A stretch of 64,000 nt of DNA. It comes from Chamaea fasciata (taxonomy: Eukaryota; Chordata; Aves; Passeriformes; Sylviidae). The stretch is from contig JARCOQ010000003.1 of NCBI GenBank assembly GCA_029207755.1, positions 2,196,759 through 2,260,758 on the forward strand, in the 5' to 3' direction. Of the stretch, positions 1 to 12,160 are shown in pieces (the stretch's first letter is position 1; every line of letters begins with the position of its first letter). The position numbers and the translations under genes were made by a program. The notes under the pieces are model-generated. The model worked only from the letters and a program-made list of their open reading frames with translations, was not told where the DNA came from and ran no database searches.

Positions 1-3000
1 ACCGAGAGGTTTGTCTTGTTCATCTCTGCATCACAGATAAGGAAATGGAGGGCTGGGCTTGGGGTGCCACGTTTCCAGCCACCTTTCTTTGAGTTTCCCC
101 TCCAAGGCCAGTGCTCCTCCAACGAGATGACTTGAGAAGTGTTTTCCTCTTTCCGTGTTTTCCTCTTTCCGCGTTTTCCTCCTTCTGGTGGTGGTGGTGG
201 CCCTTGTGGCTGGTGCCACTTGTGCCCATCTCTCAGCAGCAGTGCCTGTGTCCCCCCCTTGCCCCTGGATGCAGCCAGGAGGATGGCTTTGCAAACTGAA
301 TTGCAGATGAAAAGCAAGTCCTCTTTGATTTTCTCTTGAATCGAATTTCTCCTATGGTGCTTTACATCGTGGAGCAGCACCTCTTCTCTCCAGCAGGCTC
401 GGCTTTATTTATTTATTACTCCATTTCACGGATGCTTTAATATAAAGTGATGAGTCCTGAGGGTAGCATTAAGCCAGGAACAAATTAGGCTGTAACACAA
501 TGTCTCCTCTGCCTGGGTGCTCTGGTTTTTTGGGGAGCCCAGCAGGAGAGGCTCCTGCCTGGACTCTGCCTGAGCTCTGTGACCACGAGCATCACGAGGG
601 GGTGCAGTGTTCTGGGGCTGTTCAGGGGCCAGCCGAGTCCTAAGGCAAGAAATGAAGCGTGGTTTTCTCTGAAAGCTGTGTGGGCTTTAATGAGAGCCTG
701 ACCCAGGGCCTTAAAACCTCATTTAAAAAAAAAAAAAAAAGAATTCCATTTAAATTAACACATTTGCTCTCCCGGTCCAAATGCATATTTCCCTTGCCCC
801 CACAACTTCTCCCATACCGCATTCTTTTGAGTCAGATTTTCACAGGAACTTTTACTTAAAACAAACAGCCTAGCAGCCTCAGAAATATTAAAAAGAAAAA
901 AATCAACCCAGCCAATACATCCCCGTGGAAAACTTGTAATAAACTGATGGGTCATTCTCAGATGGAAGCTGCCCCAGTCTGGGGAAGGAGCATCCCCACA
1001 CATCCCCAGACATGGGACTGAAGTTGTCTACCCAGTGGTGTTTTATAGATCACTCTGCTTTTCCCTATTTTCCTGGTTAGCCACAGAGGGAATGCCTGCA
1101 GAGGATGAGAAGTGTAAAACCCATTTCTTTTTTTGTCCTGGGAACCTCAAAGCCATGGCTGGCTTTGCCAGCCCCATCCATCCTCCAACCCCATGGGTCC
1201 AGAGACCTTGGGTCCCATCCCAGCCTGGGCTACGAGGCACATGAACATTTTCAGAATCAGCTCCTCACAAACTGAACTAATTTTTTCAGGCCTTGCCTTC
1301 TTCAGGCCACCAGCTTTCCAAGAAATTTTAAATCCTGTAAAATTCACTCAAATCCCATAATCCCCCATGGAAACAAAGGTTGGGCTGATTTTTTTTTTTT
1401 TTTTTTGCTAAAAGGTTGGCAGCCCTCCAGCTTTCTGAAATGCAGCTCTGCCCAAAGGAAAATCTTTTGTGGGGAAAATCATGTGCGGGTGGTTTTGGGA
1501 AGACAAGTCAAAATAAAGCATTTCAGGGGAAAAAAAAAAAAAAAGCCTTTAAAAATAGTCTTGAAGCTATCTTTATCCCCAAATCTGGAAGAGGAAGGGT
1601 CACACTTATTTTTCATCTGTTTTCTCCCCTGCCCACTGAAAGAGAAAGGGGCAGGTGGTTCATTTTTAGGCTCCCCTTCCTGCTGCAGATGCACGAAAAG
1701 CCGTTTTCCCCAAAGCTGGCTGGAGTTCCGTGTGCTGGGACAGCTGTGGGAACCTCCTGTCAGCACCAGCTATGGGGAAAAAAGGCTTGGAGAGGGTTTT
1801 GGAGACCAGGATACTATTTTTGGGTGGCCAAAGGAGGGTTGGGGGTAACTCAGCATTATCATTGCAGGGCAGTCATCGGGGCCTTCCTCACGGGGAGGTC
1901 TGCAAAGGTTAAACGGGGGCTGCCGCAGCACCTCATCAGAAAAGGGGCTTTGAGTCTCTCCCGCTGCTGGTTTTGGAGTGGTGAGGGCAGGGGGAAGGGG
2001 ATCACATCCCTGAGCTGCTCCTCAGCCCTGGGGAGCATGGATGGGCAGGGAGGAATCTCACTCCCTGATGCCATTGCTCTTCCCAAACCCTTCATCATCT
2101 CCTGGGAGTGCAAGGAGCAGAGCAGCACCAAGCACAGTAGCTTTAGAGGCAGGAGGGTGTTTTAAGTTTTACTCCTTTCCTATTATTCCCGGTGCATGGT
2201 TTTCCTTTACTGCTGCCAGGTGTGGAAATGCCTGGGTGAGGACGGCTGCCAACACCCCAAATTCTTGTTCCGAAGTGGCAGGGGCCAGGTAAGAGCCTGG
2301 CACTTGGAGGTGAAGCACAGCATCATTTGGGGCACCCCTCCAATGACTTCTGCCCTCCCTCAGCTCCAAAAACAGCTTTTGGCAATCCCCCAGTCTACCT
2401 TCTCCTTTACCACCCCAAATAACTGTCCATCATGAAGCAACCCCTCAGTTTTTAGTGTCCGCCTCGTCCAGCCCACGACACATGGCACCAACAACCTCCC
2501 TTCCTGGAGAAACAGCCCCTCTGCTGCCCAGCTTTAACCACCAGTGGGAGGACTTGGATTTTCCTGACAGCTTCGGTGCCTCTGTAGCAGCCCGTGAGAT
2601 TGTTCACCCTTGCCTGTGCTTTTTGAGCCCTTCGGAGGTTTCTGAGACACGACTTCCCTTTGCAAAAGCCCTGCCAGCTCTCCCCAGATAATTAATTGCA
2701 TTCTTTGATACGTTTTCTGGTCATTTGGCCGGCACAAACATAAGGTCCAGACACCAAGAAACCCCCTGAAGGCTTTTTTTTTTTTTTTTTTTTAATGTCC
2801 TGTGGAAAAGCAGTGCAGCTGCCCCAGTCCAGGAGCTGTGTGCCGTGCTCTTGATGGGGAGGATGCAAAACCTCCCCATGCATCAACTACTGCACAACCT
2901 CACAGCAGCTTCTCACCTTGCCTGGACCCCTTAATCCCCATGCCAGTGGATTTAATACCCCTGTATTAAAGAAGGCAGCTTATGGAGAGGCTGCTGGGAA

Positions 3001-5905
3001 TTTATTAGCTGGGCTCTTCAGAGGCAGAGCTTATAAAATAGAAACCTAATGAACGGCGTGCTGGACAAAGGAGTTTAAATCAAACCTAGCAATCTACATC
3101 CTCCAGCTCTTCACCTGAGCATCAGTGGAAGCAGCTACATCCCTGAGATCCCAGCCAGGGACCAAAGTCACTCTGGAACCCTGGGCATGAGTGAGGTGGG
3201 AGCCAGGACAGTTGCTTTAGATGATTGACAGAGTCAGTGGCAGAGTGGTGGAATTAGCTGATTTATTTGAATTTTTAAAAAAAAAAAAAAAAACACACCA
3301 GAATGATGAGAGGAATTGCATTATGCTGCTTTTGGTTTTTGCTGAATGCAAATGGTAGCACATGTTATTTTAGAATTTAGCTTTGTTAATAGCACTGCAA
3401 GATGCTCAGCATCTGAAAGCACCTTCCTCTGCAAAGGCTTTCCAGACACCTGTGAAGCACCACCAGCTCTTGATTAGGCACAGGGAGGAGAGGCAGTGGT
3501 CCAAAAATTCAGTCAATCCAGTTTTAGGCTACCTAACCCCAACTGAGGAGTGGTGAAGCCACATGAGAAAGAACTGATCCAGGATGAACCCGCTCTACCG
3601 GTTTGATTTTTCATCTTTTTTTTATTATTATTATTATTATTTTTTAACCAGGCTTCCTTTGAAGCGTCAGGCTTCACCCCAGATCAGGTACCAGCTCATC
3701 TGTACATCTAACCTCCTTCCAGACCAGCCACAAACCCTCCCCCAGTGAGAGGCATCCTGGCAGCCCAAGCAGTGCACAGCTCAGAGGAGTGGCGTCAAAA
3801 ACCTTCAGTCACTCCCTCTGCCCCCTCGGATATCAAACATCAGAGCTGGCACTGCAAAGGCAGATATCCAATTGTAGTGTCTGCTCCTGTCAGGCTGAGG
3901 AGAAGCAGGGAAAGGAGCAGTGGCTGCCCGCAGGAGATCTGCTGACAGCACCAGGGCTTGGGGATGCTCAGCACCGATGGCCGAAGGGAATGAGAGACCT
4001 CCCACTGCTCCCCTGGAATCCCAGGGACAGTTCACTTGGATCTGCACTTCAAGGAAAGTGAGCTACCCGGGGAAGAACCAGAACAACTGTGTGTTCAAGC
4101 CTGCTGGGTGCCTGCTGGCAGCCCTCCTTGCACTGGAAGGAGAAGAGAACCACAGCCCAGGCACCACAATGCTGCACAAGGCTGCCCAGGACCTTTTCCT
4201 GAACTTTTCCAGGGTAAAACCAAAGGAATTCAAGGCAGGGTTGTGAGCAGCTGATCCCAGAGAATGTGGGAGCAGGACACACTTGCAGACACGAGAAACC
4301 TGCATTTGGAAAGGAGAATGAGAGAGAAAAGCACAAGGAAATCGATAGAGGAAGGAAGGACCAGCACATGCCCAATTCTTTTTTTCTCCCTGACAGGTAT
4401 CAGCCACAATGTGCCAAAGGTCTCAGGCCACTGTGCCTGAAGGCCCTCGGGATTCTGATCCTTCCAGGGGTCTCTTCCAGTGTCTCCATGTGACCAGCCC
4501 CAGCCGAACAGCAAAGATCAAGCAAGTCAGTGACAGCAGAACAACTGGGGAAAACAAAAATACAGAAGCATGTTAAAACATAAAAAAAAAAAAAAAAAAA
4601 GACAGTGCCTCTTGTTATATTTAGCTCCCAGAACAGGGGGTATTCAGGGAAGGAGAAAAAAAAAACACCACAACTGTCTGTGCAGGATCCATCATCCCCA
4701 GAGTTGTATCTCCCAGAGTTTTACTGCTATACAGTGAAATTTGCCCAATGCTTCCAGGTCGAGGAATGTCTAAAAAAAGGAGAGGGCTGCCTGGACACAG
4801 GAGTTGAAATGCATTACATTAACAAAATACTCCAAGAATAGTTGAACTATATAAAGAAACATGTACTAGTTTGGGAAAAGCACATTCTGGTCCTACCAGC
4901 CAAACAAGCTGAACCACAAAGAATGGAGTTTTGCTGGTAGGAAATGTACCTAGTGCAGGAACAGAGCTGCCTGCCAGAGACCACAAACACCTCCACACTC
5001 CTGCTGGCCACAACCATCAGGAGAAGAGCCTCCAGTGCCCCCATGGCTGTGGCAGTCAAGCTTCGCCAAGTCCTGCTGGGTGCTCTGAGACACGACCAGG
5101 CTCCAGCTGCGCTCACAGCAAAGGGAACTGCACTGGAGCAGCTCCAGTGGTGATGCCAGTCCAGAATTTAGCTTTATCCCCTGGTATGCGGCAGTGGGAA
5201 GGCTGGAGGGTGGGAACATGCTCCCTTCTGCTGACCCCGTGGTGGGAATGGGCATCCCAAACTGCTTCAGCAGGATTCAGAGTTCACACGGCGGCTCAGT
5301 CCCTTTCGTGCCAGCATGAAACTGCTCATAATGGTACGGCTTCTGCCAGACTGTGATTGTACAGAATTTGGACAGCTTAAGCCCTTTCGCCATGGATGAC
5401 TACACTCAACTCTGCTACAGTGGCTGGCAGCAACCAGATAATCCCAGGAAAACTTGTTAAGGCTAGCCTGAGCTCTGCACAGGAGAGGAGCAGGGGTGTG
5501 CACTGTGAAGCCCTCCGTGGGTCAGGAGCTCCTGCGCTGCTCCAGTATCCCCAACAAAACAGGGCGAATGGAAGTCCACAGCCTTCATCCCAGCCCTGCT
5601 TTTCCTTTTCCCTGCCCCACATCAGCTGGAGGAGCCAAGTGGGTGATGGAGGATTGCAGGATAAATACATTGCACTGGGAAGTGAGCTTGAGACAACACC
5701 ACAAGGTTTGGGTTCAGCCCCAAGGCTCGTGGGCAGTGATTTCTGCTCTGCTCTTTCCTTAGCCAAATGAATACCTTCAAATACACCCCTAGCTCTGCTT
5801 TTAACAAACAAACCTTTCCAAGTGGCAAGCCTCTCTGCCGTCAATACAGGGGAAGCATGAGAAAGTGTTCACGGGCCTGCTTTTACAGGAGTTAGAAAGA
5901 CTCAC
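1..5905. other. no recognised gene; probable 3' flank or last intron of the TspO-like gene
   Basis: The missing terminal exon of the minus-strand gene should lie here or beyond the left edge. I saw only short ORFs, A/T homopolymers (near 724, 1390, 1528, 2777, 3280 and 4580) and an ATT-rich run near 3620-3645. A phase-compatible acceptor at 4299 opens about 80 codons but lacks a membrane segment. Confidence 0.5.
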
Positions 5906-6045
5906 CTATAAAAACGTCGTTGGTGTGCGGAGATGAAAATGAGCCGTTCCTGCACGCACTGCCAGCCAGAGCTGCTATGACCACTGGGTACACTGTGAGG
6001 TTATAGCGGACGTACTTGTCCAGAAAGTAGTTTTCTAGGTAAAAC
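5906..6045 (-). CDS. TspO-like gene, coding exon 6 (residues 220-266), last one identified
   Basis: The acceptor is CCTTCACAG and the donor ATAG|GTGAGT; length is 140 nt. It reads FYLENYFLDKYVRYNLTVYP, then VVIAALAGSACRNGSFSSPH and TNDVFI. The strong donor in phase 1 shows that at least one more exon follows to the left. I could not find it between here and position 1. Confidence 0.8.
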
Positions 6046-9000
6046 CTGTGAAGGAAAAGAGTGACCAGAGTAAAAATTTTTCTCTGTGTATTTTTTTCCG
6101 TTCCCTAAGAAAGGAATTAGACAGAGAACGGAGGGGGGTTTTGTGGGCCAGCTGGGACAAGAGTCCAAAAATATTTCATTTACTAGTATTCAAACAAAAA
6201 ATATTATTTAAAATATTATTTAAAATCTTATTATTTAAAATAAATATTATTATTTAAAATATTATTATTTAAAACATTATTTTTTTAAATGATCATTTAA
6301 AATTATTACGAAAACATTATTTAAAATTATTTATAAAATATTGCTCGAAAATTATGATTGAGAATTATGATTGAAAATTATGATTGAAAATTATTATTTG
6401 AAATTATTATTTGAAAATTATTATTAAGACATTATTTTAAATTATTTTAACATTATCATTTGAAAATTATTATTTTAAAATGATGTTTTAAGGTAAGTTT
6501 GGGGGGAAAATCAAGCCACGTTTCCTATGGTTTCTGTTACCACACCCTCACCTGTAAACCTAAGGCAGGTTGGGCTCACGCAAGTGACAAAAACACGTTC
6601 CAGGCCCACAGTGCTTATTGGCATTGCTGAGGGCAGGGGATGAAAGCTCTGCCCAGACTCCCAGTTCCTCTGCCAGGAATTACGACAGAGGCCTTTCTAC
6701 TGGTGTCGGGAGAGGGACAAGTGAAGAGCGAATTGAAACAATCGTCACCACTGGTGCAGGGTGGAGAGGGTTTCAGAGGCTCGGTGGGCACCCTTGGGGT
6801 CGCTTTACCATATCACCAGGCCCAGAGCCAGGATGCTGAGGGCAGCAGTGGTCGCTTTCTCATCGGGCACGTCCCACTTGTAGATGAGCACGACGGCGAA
6901 GTTGAGCAGCGTGGCGATGCTGGTCCACGTCAGGTACAGAGCCAGCCCGTTCTGCACCTGCCACGCAGCACAGCAAGGGGACAAGAGTGACACACAGCTC
7001 GGCTCTGCTTGTCCTTGTGATGCCTTAAGATTTAGCTTTCATGGTTTTCAGATTCTGTGCTGCCCAGGGGTGCAGCCCTGAGCCTCATATTAAGTGCTGG
7101 TGAGCTCTCTGCACACAGCAGGGACACAAAACAAATCCTTCTCCTGCTGCGCACCAAGGACAACTCTCAGCCCCAAAAGCACAAACAAGGGTGGGCTGGA
7201 GGGAGGAACAAGAAGGATGGGACCTCACAGCCTGGAGCTGGAACTGGACAATTAAACCCCAACGTGCAAAAGGACCAAAACTTATAAAAATGTAAGACCT
7301 TGTGACCTGTCAGCTATTTTGTGACCATTTTGTGTCCACCTTGGGTGTAGCCCTGGCCAGGCCCTGTCCTGGAAAAGTCCCTCAACACAGAGAAAAGGTG
7401 AAGCCTTGGGCACCCGAGGGGCCTCAGAAATCCAGGCCAGCAGTGTTATGCTGGTGTTCCAGGAAGCGCAAAGAGCAGAGCTCCCAGTTTATGCCAAGAG
7501 CTGTAGATGCCTTTTTCCAGTTCCTTTCGCAAGGAACTTTTCTTTGCAGGGCAGAAATCTTTCCTTAGCTGTGTTCTACCACTGGATCCTTCACTCCGAC
7601 ACCTCCAGCACCGCGCAGAGGTTGAGGTTTGGTTTTTTTTTAACCATTTCCCCGCAGCACAGGTCCTCAAAAGCCACCTACCAGAATGCGGATGAGCCAG
7701 AGCTCAGCCTTGTGACCCTTCTCAAACCACGAGGAATGGATGCTCAGGGCTCGGTGGGAAACAAACAGGGAGGCACACGTGGTGAGGCAGAGGACTGCCA
7801 GGAACACCAGGGCTGGAAGGAGGAATCTAGGACATAGAACAGGTACACACACACACAGTGGACATCACATTATTCTCAGCGGTGTCACAACGCCCTGATT
7901 TGTAGTTTTAGTGTTTGGCCTTTACTGGCTTTAAGTCGATCAGCCTTTAATAAAGGCAACCACCACACACAGCCCTCATTTTGACAGGCTGCTGTTGCTG
8001 TTTGACTCTGTTAATCGTGAAGTTGTTTTCCTGGCTGCAAGTGATTTCTTCACCCCTTGACAGTGGTGCTCTCACAAGCCCTTAATGTGACCATCGTTAT
8101 GGAAACAATCCAAGGCAAGGAGCTTGACTGCTTTAATGAAGAGAGGCACGGCTCCTGTCTCACCTGTGGGGGTAAAAATGTAGAAGAGCAGCAGCTTTGA
8201 GGAGATCTTAGACTTTGAGGAGACCTTAGACTTCAGTGACCAATCTTTCTCATGGGCAAGATGACAACATAATGGAAAAACACCCAAACTTTTATGAAGG
8301 CTAAGCCTGGCATAGGGTTTTACAGGTGTGATTAAGTGTTCACACACAGAGGAAGGAAAAACACAGAGGGGAAGAAAAAAGAAGAAGAGTACTGGGGTGA
8401 TCCCATCAAGAGTGTTAGAAAGTGTTTGTAACAGGAAACAACTTACTCTCGGTCCCACAGGAAGAGCCATCCAACATTGAGGCCATTATTCAGACACCAC
8501 GCCACATAAAAAGGTGTTGGCAGCAAGTCTGGCTTTATGAAGACATATCCAAGTTCATTCCTGCCAGGAAAAAAAGTGGGTATGGAGAAAGGAAAACAAT
8601 GCCTGCATCGACCAAACCAACCTGTCCGGCCTCATTTTCCTTATATTAGGAGGAATTTTACATTGGAATTAAACATTTTGCCTTGAAGCAGACCGTTTCT
8701 CCTCTGTGTCCTTCTCTGATACCACACAGCAATTCCTGTGGCTTTCCCTTTGAGGCAGTTATTGATCTCATAGCCCCAGGAAAACTTTCCAGCCCAGTTC
8801 AACAAACCAAGAGACCCCCCCCAGTGCTGGTCGGTTGATCTCCAAGAGAAAGAAAACTCAAAGCATTAGCTCCATAATCCATTGCTTTTGTCCCTGTGGA
8901 TATCCAGGTACTGGAGAAATCTGTCAGATTCTCCAAATCACTAGAAATGAAGACTCACAGAGGAGTTTGCACACTTTGACACCTGTCCACACTTTAGAGG

Positions 9001-10615
9001 AGTTCATGCACACCTCCAAACTTCTTCCCAGCTTTGGATGCTGGACATAAGAGATGCTTCAGCCACAGAGCTTCAGCATGTCATGTCAAGATAAACGGCA
9101 ATTTATCTTTTCTTCTGTTAGAGCTGGGATTAAATGCTCAAGAGACGGTGTTTGTGTTCAGACTCAGTTGTTTATTAATTCTTATCTATAGTACAGTCTC
9201 ACAAGCTGTGAGTTCTAGCTAACGAAGTGAAAAATGGCTCTCTCTCTATCTCTTTACAAGGCTTTTTAAGAATAAACTCTCCAATTATGAAATGACACCT
9301 GAATTATTTTTACTTTTAACCCAATAACCAACGACCCATGGCCTGCAGTGCAGATTTTTCTACCCAATTACAAAATGCCATGGAGAAGAAGGTGAAAAAG
9401 AAGGACTCAGCCTAAAAACCTAAAACCTCCATCTTGCTTTATATCTCTTACTATAGTCTAAAACCTTTAAGTTTTGCACCCTGTGCTATCACACACGTCT
9501 ATCCAAACCCCACACCCACAGTCCCAGTGCTGTCACTCAGTTTTGGGAGCCTTTTCCACGGGCTCAGGCCCAATGCAGTGTTTGCTGGGGGGTCAGTGCC
9601 TGTGAGCACAGAAAGCCTGGAATTCCCAGTGCCCAGGGCTCCAACACATTGGCTCTTGCTAAAAACCCCTGAAAGGGAGGTAAGAGACTGAGCTGCTCCA
9701 AAAGGGAAGAGTCACTGTCCCTTCTCATTTACGCAGTGAACAGTAAATAGGGAAAATACCTTCGACAGATCCCTGACAAGGCGTAGAGAAGCCAGACAAG
9801 CTGCCAGGAGTAGATGACATTCCAGATGAGGAAAGTCCAGCCCGCTGGTGTGAAATCAGTGCTGTACTTGGCCGAGATGTTTCCAGGGGTTGTCCTGAAC
9901 ACACCTGCACCAGGTGGTGAATGTTATTGCAGGCAAATGTGCTGTTACTGCTGATTTTGGTCAACTTTCAGTCTTCCTCCCCACCTCAGTGGGTTCAAGG
10001 ATGATGAGAGCATGCCCGTGGTGAACACCAGCCACGTGCTGCAGTTGGTTTTGACATCCATTATGGGATCACTGTCCCGTATTGGGAACACTGGGCACCT
10101 TCCCTCTCACACAGAACCAGAAAAACCAGCTGTCTGCGGAACCTAGAGGAGAGCATGACGGCTGCTCCTGGCAGATTCAGCCAGGCAGTGTTCAAACACA
10201 GCACCACTGTCATCTGCAAAGCCACAGGGGCAGCCTGAACACCTTCCACCAGGGATACAAGGGTGTGAAAAGACTGCCTTTCAACCACCACTAGATCCAG
10301 GCTCACCGGGGACATTTACCGGGATTTCAAGGGGCTGGATACGGTTCAGGCATTTGGTTCTAACACCTGGAGGATGCACCAGCTACTTCCACCTTCCACA
10401 GAACAAGGTGCGAGGCAGCAAGCACATCTATCCCATCTAAGCCACCTTGTATCATTGCTTGATATAAAGTTTGAAACCCACCTCTGAATGAAAAAAAAAT
10501 TTGCTTTACCTTTGAAAGTCCCTGTGGCATTTCCAGCATTCATTACCACCATGACAATGAAAGTAGCCAGGGACAGAAACATCACCAAAATCTTCAACTT
10601 ATGCAGAGCATCCAT
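5906..10615 (-). CDS. TspO/MBR-related multi-pass membrane protein gene, six coding exons, 3' end missing
   Basis: Six exons join in phase on the minus strand: 10615-10510, 9904-9760, 8560-8447, 7826-7682, 6957-6809 and 6045-5906. Every intron is GT-AG (605, 1199, 620, 724 and 763 bp). Together they give 266 codons plus one base with no stop. Hydrophobic, probably membrane-spanning segments lie near residues 8-28, 57-79, 101-119, 123-144, 176-198, 205-222 and 235-252. The segment FTPAGWTFLIWNVIY (residues 53-67) looks like the signature of the TspO/MBR-related superfamily, which includes uncharacterised animal proteins and bacterial proteins often annotated as permeases. Sequons occur at N29, N44, N235 and N253. 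The ATG has a good context (A at -3, G at +4). Substrate and location are unknown; TspO relatives bind tetrapyrroles or sterols, but that cannot be carried over at this distance. The last exon, which should hold the C-terminal tail, was not found. Confidence 0.78.
6185..6485. repeat. AT-rich degenerate minisatellite in intron 5 of the TspO-like gene
   Basis: About 300 bp consist of variants of ATTATTTAAA and GAAAATTATGATT-type units with almost no G or C. The unit type drifts from left to right, as expected of local slippage and duplication. It occupies roughly 40% of a 763-bp intron. Confidence 0.8.
6809..6957 (-). CDS. TspO-like gene, coding exon 5 (residues 171-220)
   Basis: The acceptor is CGTGGCAG and the donor ATATG|GTAAAG; length is 149 nt. 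It encodes VQNGLALYLTWTSIATLLNF, AVVLIYKW, a short charged loop (DVPDEK) and ATTAALSILALGLVI. The NGLALYxxWT and LNxxVVL pattern is typical of the fifth helix in TspO/MBR-related proteins. It ends in phase 2 and splits Trp220. Confidence 0.85.
7682..7826 (-). CDS. TspO-like gene, coding exon 4 (residues 122-170)
   Basis: The acceptor is GTCCTAG and the donor CTG|GTAGGT; length is 145 nt. It encodes the hydrophobic run FLLPALVFLAVLCLTTCAS, then a polar loop (SIHSSWFEKGHKAELW) and the start of the next segment (LIRIL). It ends in phase 0. Confidence 0.82.
8447..8560 (-). CDS. TspO-like gene, coding exon 3 (residues 84-122)
   Basis: The acceptor is CCTGGCAG and the donor GA|GTAAGT, a full consensus; length is 114 nt. 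It reads NELGYVFIKPDLLPTPFYVA, then WCLNNGLNVGWLFLWDRE: a short loop followed by a Trp-rich membrane segment. Phase 2 on both sides. Confidence 0.82.
9116..9646 (-). mobile_element. LTR-like element (probable solo LTR of an endogenous retrovirus)
   Basis: Read on the minus strand the block begins TGTTGG and ends TAACA, the TG...CA form of retroviral LTRs. It contains a TATA-like GATATAAAG near 9440 and an AATAAA signal near 9172, about 50 bp before the 3' end, in the U3-R-U5 order. No target-site duplication is visible, so the exact ends are tentative. No retroviral coding sequence is attached. It lies in intron 2 of the TspO-like gene in the same orientation. Confidence 0.5.
9760..9904 (-). 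CDS. TspO-like gene, coding exon 2 (residues 36-84)
   Basis: The acceptor is GGTGCAG and the donor CGAAG|GTATTT; length is 145 nt. It completes Gly36 and encodes VFRTTPGNISAKYSTDF, then the tryptophan-rich helix PAGWTFLIWNVIYSWQLVW. This is the most family-diagnostic part of the protein. Phase 1 in, phase 2 out. Confidence 0.82.
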
Positions 10616-10621
10616 CTTACC
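10510..10621 (-). CDS. TspO-like gene, first coding exon (residues 1-36)
   Basis: The ATG at 10615-10613 opens a basic start (MDALHKLK) followed by the first hydrophobic helix (ILVMFLSLATFIVMVVMNA). The donor is AAAG|GTAAAG, leaving phase 1. A TTTCAG acceptor ends just before 10621, six bases upstream of the ATG, so the gene probably has at least one noncoding 5' exon. Confidence 0.78.
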
Positions 10622-11902
10622 CTGAAACACATTAGAGATATTGTTGGCTTGTCCTAAAGGAAGCCTGGATTTGTTCCACATCCCAGAGGCTGTTTCAGAA
10701 ATAATGTTGCAAATCCACAAATTTTAGCTGCCAACTTTTAGTTGTGGGGTTTTGATTAGAACTGAAGAGGTCTTTGCATGGGCTAAGGAGCATCTTATAG
10801 AGAACTTTATAGACTGTAAAATCCACATTCTACAATTTTTCAAGGTTCGTAAGTAATGACTTAAGCTTTCCCGAGTGATTTCCATTAGCCCAGCTTTTAT
10901 TCTATCCCAGAAAAGTTCAGTGCCACCTCCAAGAGTAAGCACACGTGCACCCAGCTATAGGCAACAGCTTTATTTCTCCTCACAGCTCAGCACTTGAGCT
11001 GCTTTCTCTCTACAGTGGCACTTCAATGCTTTCCAGGGTTGCCAGGAGTAACAATTGAGTTGTTTCACATTGCTCAGTCTTGAACAATAACTTCCAGTTC
11101 CCATTTCAGTGGATTGTTTTATAGTTCCAGGCTTTGTTCACAGAACTCGCTGCATCCAGACACGTCACAAGGAAGTGGGAAGGGAAATTCTGTTTTCTGA
11201 GAATCCATACATGTTTTTCTTTTTTTCCCTTCTCAGTTCTATCTTAACAGGAAAAACCCACCCTTTTAAGAAACAAAAATTAAAATCCTATGTGGATGAA
11301 TGCAAGATATGAAATCCCAACTAGATTTATGTCAGTCAAATCGCAGAACAACGCGTTGCCTTCAACAGATACACTGGATTAGCCACTGCTGGAAAGGAAA
11401 ATCCACTATTGCACCATTGTGTTGTACTGTTTGTATTGTACTGTTAGAGATATCGTTTCTGGCTCAGGAAATAACTGTCATGCAGATTTCTGAAAGCCAT
11501 GAAAACATAGGAGAAAAATATCACTGTGCACTTGTCAGTGATCAAGGAAAGAATATAAGAATGGGACATTTGCCTGCTCCAAACCAGTACCTGGGGCTAA
11601 GCGGTCCTGTGATCTCCCTGTCGGGCCAGAACTCTGTCCCATAGCCCTGTAGTTGACTTCAGCCTCACATTTCTTTTTCATTAGCATATTTGGAAGAACC
11701 TTGATTGCACAGCTCCAGAGAAACCCATGTTTGCTTGTGGAAGTCCAGGAGGAAAGCCTCATTAAACAGGTCAATAGTTGCACCGGTGTCTCTCACCTCC
11801 TGCCTCCCTCTAACTCCCTGCCTGCAATAAACGTCTGCCACGTTTCCTGCCTGCAGTCTCCAGCCACAAACACCCATTAGAAGAATCAGAAATGTTACTC
11901 AC

Positions 11903-12135
11903 AGGAATCCACACAGGCTTTATGGCAGCGTTTCACAGCTGTGGGTTCAGCTACAGGCAGCGCCGGGGAGTCTCCGCCTCCTCACCTAACCTAAAGAGAT
12001 TTCGTACAACTCTCAGCAGATTAATAATCACTAATTATTAAAATAAAAACTCACAGAAGTTAGACACGCTTTCTGTCTGTGTGCTGCTGCAGCCTCCCAT
12101 TGGCTAAAGCCTCCCAAAAACAAGCACTTATGCAA
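11903..12135 (-). other. possible noncoding first exon of the TspO-like gene
   Basis: A strong donor (TTCCT|GTGAGTAAC) ends at 11903. It lies upstream of the 3' splice site that precedes the ATG exon, so the two could pair across a 1.3-kb intron. The upstream end is a guess, about 30 bp past a TATA-like box. No transcript evidence is available. Confidence 0.3.
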
Positions 12136-12160
12136 GAGAAATGTGATTACTTAACCAAAG

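Noticed and set aside
111..339. Hydrophobic plus-strand reading around the GGTGGTGGTGGTGG run
   Set aside because: The valine/tryptophan runs come from a simple repeat; no start, splice or family support.
1416..2165. 249-codon plus-strand ORF
   Set aside because: Begins before a poly-A run coding for polylysine, has no domain, and overlaps another ORF of 147 codons; looks like chance.
4049..4299. Possible last exon of the TspO-like gene (acceptor AAATGCAG before 4299, phase-compatible, about 80 codons to a stop)
   Set aside because: The acceptor has a good pyrimidine tract, but the translation is Cys/Pro-rich with no membrane helix or basic tail, and nothing resembles the family's C-terminus.
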